Origin: a virus
Virus record (IMG/VR): IMGVR_UViG_3300020446_000045
Coordinates: 1 to 31,832 of that record
DNA length: 31,832 bases
Reading direction: 5' to 3' (one strand)
How positions within the stretch are numbered: the stretch's first letter is position 1; every line of letters starts with the position of its first letter. Positions 26,101 through 31,832 of the stretch are shown here, piece by piece. A model generated the notes under the pieces. The model saw only the letters and a program-made list of their open reading frames with translations. It was not told where the DNA came from and searched no databases. A program made the position numbers and the translations under genes.

Positions 26101-27282
26101 TGTTGAACCACCGTAATTTAGTCCAGTTCGAATGTTTTGTCGAGCTAAGGTCGTAATATCCGGCCCACCTTTTACTTGACCTGCAGCAACATCAACAAAG
26201 TGACCAAAATCGACTGGCATAAACTCGCCTTCAATTTCTATATCTGTTGTTGGTTTTGCAACTCTTAAATCAGTAGGTGCAAATCTAGCTGATCTATAGC
26301 CGTCTACAACTACGATACCATCACTTGCTTTTAAAAGTAAATGAGTATCTTGTGAGTCTTCTTCAAACGTAATTCTAAAAGGTTTAACAATATAATCACC
26401 AGAATTTTCTTTAATTCTTGTAGCAATCATATCTCTTGGAATATTAAATGCCTGATCTTGCTGAGCAGATACTGCAGTAAATACAGCGCCATCTCTTATT
26501 GTAGCTACATGGATAAAGTTCTCATCTGAGTCTACAGTTTCATCGGATGTAAGTAATAGCTTAATGCAATACCTATCTGCGCCTGGTGCAGTAGTATTAA
26601 TACTTGTACCTTGGTTATCATATAGCTGCAAGTCATCGTCAACACTAAACACTTGTTGTGTAATTTTAAATCCAACATTAGTATTAGGTGCATCATCATA
26701 TTTTGCTATGATTGCTGCTTGCTTTTCTGTATATACAAAGAAACCTTGAGTAAAGTAGATGCTTTCACCGACAGTAATCCTAGTGCCTCTGCCGACAGCT
26801 GGATTTATATCTGTGTTAATTATTTGAACAACTCGGCCTGCTCCTAAGCTTTCACCTGCTGAGAACCTAGGTGTGTTAGGTCCAGCAGAAGCTGAAGTAG
26901 TATTGACATATCTAATGTAATATGTTACAGGATCACCGGCCTCGGCGTCAAGTCTTTCTAAAACTTCTGCCTTTAAACCTGAAGTTGCACCTGTAATAAT
27001 CTCTCCTACAGTTGCGCCTGTACCAGTTGATGTAGGATCTAGCTTTACAAATTCATAGGCAGTATCGATGTTCAAACCGCCAGGTTTTACAACAGCACCT
27101 TCTTTAAATATGTTATTACCAAAGCGTTCGACTTGCTTTTGGATAATAGTTTGCATCTGTGTAAGTTCACGTGCTTGAAGAGCTCGTCCACTATTAAACA
27201 GTATGCGATAATAACCATCACTATCTGCAAAATCGTCCTTATACTTTGTATCAAATAAGGTATCTGTATATACTGTTGCCAT
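23197..27282 (-). CDS. DUF4815-like giant baseplate/tail structural protein
   Basis: The 1361-aa product is preceded by a clear AAGGA ribosome-binding site. Its N-terminus contains FNSGRALQARELTQMQTIIQ (~29-48) and VERFGNNIFKEGAVV, a signature I associate with DUF4815 proteins of T4-like marine phages. Further on: a short coiled-coil-like YLEKRIEKLEEITSLSMLEM (~780-805); PFIRARIISIRAQGLRPNSNVYLF (~1015-1040), a beta module typical of these proteins; a Gly/Ser linker (~1165-1195); and a compact C-terminal domain (~1250-1361) rich in Cys, Trp, His and helices. The protein is probably a large part of the baseplate rim or a fibre-anchoring platform. Family naming rests on remembered motifs; the role is inferred from position beside gp8. 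Confidence 0.78.
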   Translation of the reverse strand: MATVYTDTLFDTKYKDDFADSDGYYRILFNSGRALQARELTQMQTIIQKQVERFGNNIFKEGAVVKPGGLNIDTAYEFVKLDPTSTGTGATVGEIITGATSGLKAEVLERLDAEAGDPVTYYIRYVNTTSASAGPNTPRFSAGESLGAGRVVQIINTDINPAVGRGTRITVGESIYFTQGFFVYTEKQAAIIAKYDDAPNTNVGFKITQQVFSVDDDLQLYDNQGTSINTTAPGADRYCIKLLLTSDETVDSDENFIHVATIRDGAVFTAVSAQQDQAFNIPRDMIATRIKENSGDYIVKPFRITFEEDSQDTHLLLKASDGIVVVDGYRSARFAPTDLRVAKPTTDIEIEGEFMPVDFGHFVDVAAGQVKGGPDITTLARQNIRTGLNYGGSTIGTVRVRAIRENGLNYRYYLFDLRMNAGQNFRDARSIGTNSTNYFNPTISGSNAQIEDPLNHTLIYQTLSPRPRVLDPQSMEVQILRQGTSDGSGNFTVSIPTNYVLNNTSDWLIMHDSGQADNSSLGGITAGSNTTTITGLPPSTPIKAYVYGSTSAPVVRAKTLAKNQTVTTTITTDPVTGEKYIDLGQPDGYRVRRVSLNDSDGADVSHKFTFDDGQRDNFYGLARMVLNDGQAAPAGNVYVKFDHFNHGAGNFFAVNSYTGVVDYEDIPSHTSMSGQRINLRDAYDFRPVMNSGGSFTEANLSYLPVPTDLIISDNTYYLSKAFKLIIDKEANLDIVPGEVSFDPPYPTAPEGTLPLYNFKFNPNTLDEEDITVQKIDHQRYTMDDINYLEKRIEKLEEITSLSMLEMQTNNFEVLDSAGLNRTKSGFFVDNFTTHLLSETTNLYYRASIDASEGILRPTFTEDNLRLIYDSDNSTGVVKKGDNLYLQFTEENYITQPFATKAVKINPYSSTVYTGNMTVSPASDEWRDTNTLARNVIDGGTKLSTNTAANWNNWEWNWGGKDLEDLRVGDQTNTISRTSGRTTTKTVNKVIREQVVEERIGTRVVQVALLPFIRARIISIRAQGLRPNSNVYLFMDGKPMANYVREATFQRYSSTTKDYGNTLRNSNTHPDGAGILTTDNSGKVDISFMVPNNNTHQFRSGSHEIKILDINVDNEKKSGTVARAIYTAQGLLDTIQHDVKSTRMLEIEGSKSSVTAPAPARSRSNDGGRNSSGGGGSGGSGGSSGSSSGGSGGYWSTKYINEAGQRVYKWNGPGNKADTLDPHKGRMPNFNKPTRNPDKAGSMSPAPAAQKIVCTEMYRQTQLADWAKAMKIWDTYQRRHLTPYHEIGYHWLFKPYVRGMQQSGLLTKLGAYLAEERTKHLKHVLTRGKAKDSIVGNVWCKVIHPVVHVAGRIKTKIYGESE

Positions 27283-27292
27283 CTTCTATTCC

Positions 27293-28663
27293 TTAGAATT
27301 GTAGAATAATTTTTATATCTTCAGCTTGCGCTGCGGTTCTTTCAACTGGTGATCTATTATCAATGTATAGAATATCACCAGTTCTTCTATCAACTTCTGA
27401 TTGAATTAATGCTGAGTCAATAATACCTTGTCCTGGTCCTGTAGTTTCTTCGATAATCTCTCCATCTTGAAATGCTGTAAATCCAGTTTCATCATCTTGG
27501 TGGAAATATATTTTATCAGAATCTATATCATCAATATACGCTTGTGCAAACGTTGTTTGACCTTCAATAATTTTATCTCTTGTAAATCCATTTAGTGTAT
27601 TAGACAATCTCATAAAATCTAGGCAGCTAGCTGTATTAGCAATAACCTTTGCGCCTTGTCTATTTAGTGGATCTTTAAATAGTGTTACCTGTCTGAAATC
27701 TTGACCAAGTAAGAAGTCACTGTCATTACCTTCAAGTAATGAATGGAACATAACAGCTGAGGTTTTTAAATCTACTCTTGGATCTGCACCTACACCAGAA
27801 TCGCTAAATGGCAGGATTGCTCGAGCTTTAGCGCCCGTTCCACCACCGCCAGATATTGTAACAAATGCTATAGTGTACCCATTACCGTGTGCTAATGGAG
27901 CTGTAGTGCCTGGTCCGCTCGGATGAGCACTGTCTTTTATTCGAAGACGTGAAACTACACCTGCACCAGAATCAATGTCGGCTACAACTTTTGCATCAAC
28001 ACCATTACCTGTAATTGTAACTGTTGGTATACTTGTATAACCTGTGCCACCATCTTCTAGAGCAACGCTTAAAACCTGTCCTGGTATCGCACTATCCTGT
28101 ACTGCTTTTTGTTTTAACTCAATGCCAGTAGAGTTAGAATCAACATTAAATTGTTTTTGTACAGGTATAAAATTTGATGATTGGAATTGCTCTTGCCGTG
28201 ATCCACTTATGGTATACATAAACTTCCATACGTAACCGTCGGCAGTTCTGAAAGAACTATGATTAGCACCTGTCGGTTCTACTGTAGAAGGTTGAGCAAC
28301 ACCTAGTCTGTTACGGCCAGTTTCTAAACAGACATATACTTGGTTGTTATCATTCTTTACGTAGTAAGGTTGTGCAGGATAACCTGCTACTGTATCATCA
28401 TATGGAGAATAGATCCTACCATTTGACCAATTGTTACGAGGAACAACAAGAGATGTAGACTTAACCTTTTTAATAGACTGCAAGGCATTTCTTAATTTAG
28501 AAACTTCTTGAGGACTGTTAATAGGAATAGGAACTGTCTCGTTCGAATCCCATGGTTGTGACCTACCAATACCCACATAATAATTGTGAGTCTGTTGTTC
28601 AAACCGCTCGAAGAAATCTCGAGCAATCTGTTGTCTTAAGGTATCTGTAATAGTTGCTGGCAT
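27293..28663 (-). CDS. gp8: Baseplate wedge subunit gp8
   Basis: This 456-aa protein aligns by eye to T4 gp8 at several points: YYVGIGRSQPWDSNE (~28-42) against the T4 FGRSEPWSSNE; VVPRNNW (73-79) against VIPRRDW; DGYVWKFMYTI (142-152) against DGYVWEYLFEI; and the C-terminus GDILYIDNRSPVERT...IKIILQF against GEMIYMENRPPI...INILFTF. T4 gp8 has 334 residues; the extra length lies largely in an inserted region (~195-290) with GGTGYTSIPTVTITGNG-like beta repeats. gp8 is part of the baseplate wedge with gp6, gp7 and gp10. An AGGA ribosome-binding site precedes ATG 28663. Confidence 0.92.
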   Translation of the reverse strand: MPATITDTLRQQIARDFFERFEQQTHNYYVGIGRSQPWDSNETVPIPINSPQEVSKLRNALQSIKKVKSTSLVVPRNNWSNGRIYSPYDDTVAGYPAQPYYVKNDNNQVYVCLETGRNRLGVAQPSTVEPTGANHSSFRTADGYVWKFMYTISGSRQEQFQSSNFIPVQKQFNVDSNSTGIELKQKAVQDSAIPGQVLSVALEDGGTGYTSIPTVTITGNGVDAKVVADIDSGAGVVSRLRIKDSAHPSGPGTTAPLAHGNGYTIAFVTISGGGGTGAKARAILPFSDSGVGADPRVDLKTSAVMFHSLLEGNDSDFLLGQDFRQVTLFKDPLNRQGAKVIANTASCLDFMRLSNTLNGFTRDKIIEGQTTFAQAYIDDIDSDKIYFHQDDETGFTAFQDGEIIEETTGPGQGIIDSALIQSEVDRRTGDILYIDNRSPVERTAAQAEDIKIILQF

Positions 28664-28676
28664 TGTTTATATCCTA

Positions 28677-29189
28677 TTAAGTACTAATTGCACCGCCGAG
28701 AGCGATTCGTTTATAAAAACCGGCTGCACTGTCGAAAATTGCTAGACATGGACTACCTGAATCTCCGTCGGTTGTAAATATCATTTTACCGTGTGACCCT
28801 GTCGGTGCAGTAGCTACTGAATAATTTCTTAAATCTAATTCTACAGCTTTACTTTGCACATAATCAGAATCAATTGTATCTGGAATATTATGTTTTAAAG
28901 CTACTGTACCACTGCTATCTGGCAAGTTGATTGTTCTGTCAGTTGTTGGATCAATGACTGATAAAGTTGTTTCATGAGAATCGGCAGTGGCACCTTCCCA
29001 TACAACTGAACTAGTCGCTAATGATACGCCTAGGTTAACGGATGAGTCTGTACCAACGATAGTTTCAATATCTTGTACAGCATTATACAGTTCTTCAAAA
29101 TTATCATTTATCTTTCCAGCACCGGTATATAGATCATCACCGGTTCCGTCATTACCTGTTGCGCCTCTGTTTATAATCTGTCTTGCCAT
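28677..29189 (-). CDS. Short fibre-like virion protein
   Basis: This 170-aa protein follows the late promoter at 29215-29222, with an AGGA ribosome-binding site before ATG 29189. The N-terminal NRGATGNDGTGDDLYTGAGK (7-26), running into INDNFEELY, is a frequent head of marine T4-like phage fibre or fibre-associated proteins. Residues ~75-95 (IDPTTDRTINLPDSSGTVAL) recur almost unchanged in the 1873-aa fibre (~456-477), followed in both by an IDS-Y/F-V motif. It may be a short tail fibre, a fibre-attachment protein or a baseplate plug. Small size and lack of a visible enzymatic motif fit a structural role. Confidence 0.75.
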   Translation of the reverse strand: MARQIINRGATGNDGTGDDLYTGAGKINDNFEELYNAVQDIETIVGTDSSVNLGVSLATSSVVWEGATADSHETTLSVIDPTTDRTINLPDSSGTVALKHNIPDTIDSDYVQSKAVELDLRNYSVATAPTGSHGKMIFTTDGDSGSPCLAIFDSAAGFYKRIALGGAIST

Positions 29190-29214
29190 TTTTAATTCCT
29201 AAAATGTTTAACAT

Positions 29215-29222
29215 TATTTATA
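29215..29222 (-). promoter_or_regulatory. T4-type late promoter element
   Basis: The minus strand reads TATAAATA, a perfect match to the T4 late promoter consensus, in the 42-nt gap between the 370-aa gene (stop at 29232) and the 170-aa gene (ATG at 29189). The spacing leaves room for a start and a short leader with its AGGA site. A 13-base inverted repeat, AATGTTTAACATT on the plus strand at 29203-29215, lies directly downstream; it is too AT-rich and short to call a terminator. The element would drive gp8 and the genes after it. Confidence 0.68.
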
Positions 29223-29231
29223 ATAGTTACA

Positions 29232-30344
29232 CTACTGTCTGAAGTAGGATCTAGCATCAAATGTGTCATTTGTTGATGAAAATTTAACAGACGAAAGTGG
29301 AACATTATTTGAAGTTGTACCAGCTGAATCTGTCTTATCGTCAAATGATACCCAGTATCCACCCATTTCGTACATACTGCTATAGTACCCTTCGAGCTCA
29401 GCAATAGTCATATTCTGAAACTTCTTAATTGTTCTAGATAAATTATATCTATCACGTAGATAAAAACGTTCTCTATCGCCTCCGACATAACCATCTACAA
29501 CAAAACCTCTATTCATGTATAGCATTGCTTCATTATTAATTTGATCTGAGTCTTGTCCGTCCAGACCATCAAATGCAGCTCGATAACCACTTATTGTTTT
29601 CGCAATACCAGCATCTGGTGTAATACGGAATCCTCTTAAAGCGCCTACCACTTCTCCTTCCGGATCATATACTAATGCTGCACTACCAAACACATTAATG
29701 TTTGGATTGATAAACGGAATAGATGCTACTGTGGTAATAGGAACCCGAGGTTCTGCTTCTAAAACAACATTTGCACCTAAGTAAAATCCAGATGGATGTA
29801 CATATTTTCTATATAAAGCTTCCCATATAACTAAAGGAATAGGTCCTTTAATTAGTGTAGAGAAAACTTGAAATAGTCGTCCGTCTTGTATTTTCTTAGC
29901 ATCTTCAGTACCAACTCTAGATTGGCCTACAATAAACAGGCTGTCCTTAGGATGAAAGATCTCAATCTCTTCATTAAAGAATGCTCTAAAAAATCCATGA
30001 ATAGAATATTCAGAACCTTTAACTCTAAAGAAATTACCAAAGTTTCGAATAACTTCTCTTGGTGTAACGAACTGGCCTTGTGAAATACCTAAACCAATTT
30101 CATCAAATAGTAAATCTAAATATTCTAACTTAGCATCTTCAATATCTCTTAACGTTTGCAGCTCTTCAATAACACCGCCAAAATTATCTGCAGAATCTAA
30201 ATGCTCATAATAAGCATCTAGAAAAGTTATTAAATTAGGATAGTCTTGTCTAAAATGTTCTGGTAATATTTCATCAACCAGAGTTTTATTTAGATTAGTT
30301 GCATGTCTGCCAAAATCTCTAAGTGTTTGTGCGAATGCTGCCAT
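29232..30344 (-). CDS. Baseplate wedge-associated protein in gp7 position
   Basis: This 370-aa protein lies between gp6 and gp8, where T4 carries gene 7. The N-terminus is helical, with LPEHFRQDYPNLITFLDAYY (~27-46) and RDIEDAKLEYLDLLFDEIG, then FFRVKGSEYSIHGFFRAFF (~105-123). The C-terminal half is mixed, with YLRDRYNLSRTIKKFQNMTI and a tyrosine-rich YYSSMYEMGGYW segment. T4 gp7 is far longer (about 1000 residues), so if this is the functional equivalent it is a reduced form; I cannot see direct similarity to T4 gp7. Marine T4-like phages have short proteins of this kind beside gp6. The assignment is by position and general appearance. The start follows the gp6 stop by 4 nt. Confidence 0.7.
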   Translation of the reverse strand: MAAFAQTLRDFGRHATNLNKTLVDEILPEHFRQDYPNLITFLDAYYEHLDSADNFGGVIEELQTLRDIEDAKLEYLDLLFDEIGLGISQGQFVTPREVIRNFGNFFRVKGSEYSIHGFFRAFFNEEIEIFHPKDSLFIVGQSRVGTEDAKKIQDGRLFQVFSTLIKGPIPLVIWEALYRKYVHPSGFYLGANVVLEAEPRVPITTVASIPFINPNINVFGSAALVYDPEGEVVGALRGFRITPDAGIAKTISGYRAAFDGLDGQDSDQINNEAMLYMNRGFVVDGYVGGDRERFYLRDRYNLSRTIKKFQNMTIAELEGYYSSMYEMGGYWVSFDDKTDSAGTTSNNVPLSSVKFSSTNDTFDARSYFRQ

Positions 30345-30348
30345 GAAT

Positions 30349-31832
30349 TTATACCGTTGATGTAGTGTCTTGTCTATCTACGCTTGCTGTTGCAAATGAT
30401 AAGCTTGGATCGATTTTTATTACATAATTGCGTAATGGTTTAATTATACTTTCATTCAATGGTACGACTGATACCTTAATAAAATCTTCACCGCCTATAA
30501 ATGCTTCAGGTGTAAATCCTACTATCTTAACTAAACCAGTACTTGGAAAGTATTCGCCGACATTATCTAAAAGAACGTTGCCATCAATGTCTGTTACCTG
30601 TAACCTAGTAGAGTTAAGTTTATTTCTTATAACTGCGATGGTTCCTTCAAATTCAAATGTCTGTGATTGTACCATATATCGATAAGGATCAGGTGCAGCT
30701 ATATCCATAGGATATTGTAGTTCAAATGTTCTCTTATCACCTATTGTTGGATTAAATCTTAACTGTGCTTTTACATCACACTTACTTGAAAGTATAGCCT
30801 GATCAATAGCATCAATTTCAGTTAACATATTACTACGTCTAAATATTTTACCAAACTTATTTAGATTCCTTGAGAAATATGAATTTAAAAATCTATACAC
30901 TGAGCTTTCAGTAGCAGATAAACTGATACCTGTAAGTGAAGGATCAAATTGGAAAGATAGTGTAAGTTCTAAGAATAGTTCTGTAGGATCTGTAAATTTT
31001 GTAGTAATTGAAACGACTGATAAGTTATCAGTAAACTGACCAATGATTCCTGCTTTAATTTGATCTTGTACAGTCTGCGATGTATTATCTGCAAAGTTTA
31101 ATGAAACATATACAGCACCATAATCACGTGGAACGTTCTGATCTCCAGACCAGACGTTACAATCTGTTACATCTGTAAAGTTACTTAATATCATTCCTTT
31201 ATAATCTAGCGATGTAACTAATCGATTTTGCGATGCATATGCGATTGGTGCAAGTTGTTTGATGCTTTCGATTGTTTGCTTATCCGCACCACCTGTTGAT
31301 TCGGTTTGAGTTGTAACAACAACTGGATAGTCCAAGCCAAGGTGATTAAAGTCATTATTAGAAGTAAATACAGTTCCATTGTCTGCTAGTGGTCCTTTGC
31401 TTGAAAGATAAGTAACAGTTACTTTATTACCAGGATCTGGTTTCTTACCAAAGGATACACCGTCACCAAAGTTTAATTCATAAGTTCCATTAGGCGCTTC
31501 GCGAATTGAGTATACTCTTGTATCTTTATCAATTGTCACAGCTGACCTTAGTGGAATGTATGCCTGAAAATTACTAGATGTAGCGGTGTCGAATACATTT
31601 ACTTTTGCTGTAGCTGTATCAATTGTTTCATCTGGTATTACGAAGATTTGTCTTTCATTCTGTTCACCAACAAAAAATGTCTTGGTTTTTTCTACACCTT
31701 CAAACACTGGTATGTTAGGAGAATCTTCTGATGTTTTAAATGTATAGTTTCCAGTTCCATCATCTCTTGCAAAATAAGATTCTAATGTTCTAAATGTATA
31801 TGACACACCGTCAATTGAAGATGTAAATGTCC
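30349..31832 (-). CDS. gp6: Baseplate wedge subunit gp6, 5' end outside window
   Basis: The frame is open to the right edge. A GTG at 31806 could be read as a start, but the same frame continues upstream as TFTSSIDG, so this is an internal valine and the protein is truncated by the window. About 493 residues are visible (T4 gp6 has 660). The sequence shows LNFGDGVSFGKKPDPGNKV, then SIKQLAPIAYASQNRLVTSLDY, the region shared with phage baseplate J proteins, then FLNSYFSRNLNKFGKIFRRS. gp6 forms the intertwined dimer that links baseplate wedges around the hub. The position directly before the gp7-like and gp8 genes agrees with this call. Confidence 0.88.
   Translation of the reverse strand, partial: TFTSSIDGVSYTFRTLESYFARDDGTGNYTFKTSEDSPNIPVFEGVEKTKTFFVGEQNERQIFVIPDETIDTATAKVNVFDTATSSNFQAYIPLRSAVTIDKDTRVYSIREAPNGTYELNFGDGVSFGKKPDPGNKVTVTYLSSKGPLADNGTVFTSNNDFNHLGLDYPVVVTTQTESTGGADKQTIESIKQLAPIAYASQNRLVTSLDYKGMILSNFTDVTDCNVWSGDQNVPRDYGAVYVSLNFADNTSQTVQDQIKAGIIGQFTDNLSVVSITTKFTDPTELFLELTLSFQFDPSLTGISLSATESSVYRFLNSYFSRNLNKFGKIFRRSNMLTEIDAIDQAILSSKCDVKAQLRFNPTIGDKRTFELQYPMDIAAPDPYRYMVQSQTFEFEGTIAVIRNKLNSTRLQVTDIDGNVLLDNVGEYFPSTGLVKIVGFTPEAFIGGEDFIKVSVVPLNESIIKPLRNYVIKIDPSLSFATASVDRQDTTSTV

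Noticed and set aside
30346-30353. TATAAATT near the start of the 370-aa gene as a late promoter
   Set aside because: One mismatch to consensus and only 1-2 nt before the ATG, so a transcript from it would start inside the gene; it is simply the end of gp6.
31804-31806. GTG as the start of the gp6 gene
   Set aside because: The frame is open upstream to the window edge and gp6 proteins are longer, so this GTG most likely encodes an internal valine.

Overview
The window is one stretch of the late, structural region of a T4-like tailed phage (contractile-tail myovirus). Every supportable gene is on the minus strand, so transcription runs from the right edge to the left edge. Genes are packed end to end with 1-59 nt overlaps or gaps of at most about 45 nt, and no gene-free stretch reaches 300 bases. 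The DNA is AT-rich. Baseplate proteins of the gp6 and gp8 type, a DUF4815-like giant, and fibre motifs that I recognise from marine cyanophages and pelagiphages (for example DLPSASTYHGMFAHVH) point to a marine T4-like myovirus. The host cannot be fixed from the sequence; a cyanobacterium or a SAR11-like bacterium is the natural guess. No tRNA, rRNA, CRISPR array or insertion sequence was seen.

Region 1 (31832 down to about 18579) is baseplate and tail. In order: the 3' part of gp6 (cut by the window edge), a 370-aa protein in the gp7 position, a late promoter, a short fibre-like protein, gp8, a 1361-aa DUF4815-like protein, a 527-aa structural protein, a 66-aa coiled coil, two paralogous DS-rich proteins, a 350-aa probable structural protein and a 156-aa helical protein of unknown role.

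Region 2 (18575 down to 12275) is an eight-gene enzyme cassette set inside the structural operon: radical SAM enzyme, PP-loop ATP pyrophosphatase, second radical SAM enzyme, glycosyltransferase, methyltransferase-like protein and three more glycosyltransferases. All eight genes are translationally overlapped (4-59 nt), which suggests one pathway. The likeliest outputs are a glycan or modified group placed on virion proteins, or a change to host surface sugars; the sequence does not decide between them. This is the most unusual part of the window.

Region 3 (12283 down to 1) is the distal fibre operon. A perfect T4 late-promoter element (TATAAATA) overlaps the stop codon of the last glycosyltransferase and restarts late transcription. 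It is followed by a 114-aa Ig-like/BppU-like protein, a 73-aa protein, a 1017-aa fibre, a 1873-aa repeat-rich fibre carrying a blue-copper-like (cupredoxin) domain, a 524-aa glycine-rich tip protein and a LamG/concanavalin-like lectin protein cut by the left edge. The last two share an N-terminal anchor but carry different tips, as expected of receptor-binding diversification.
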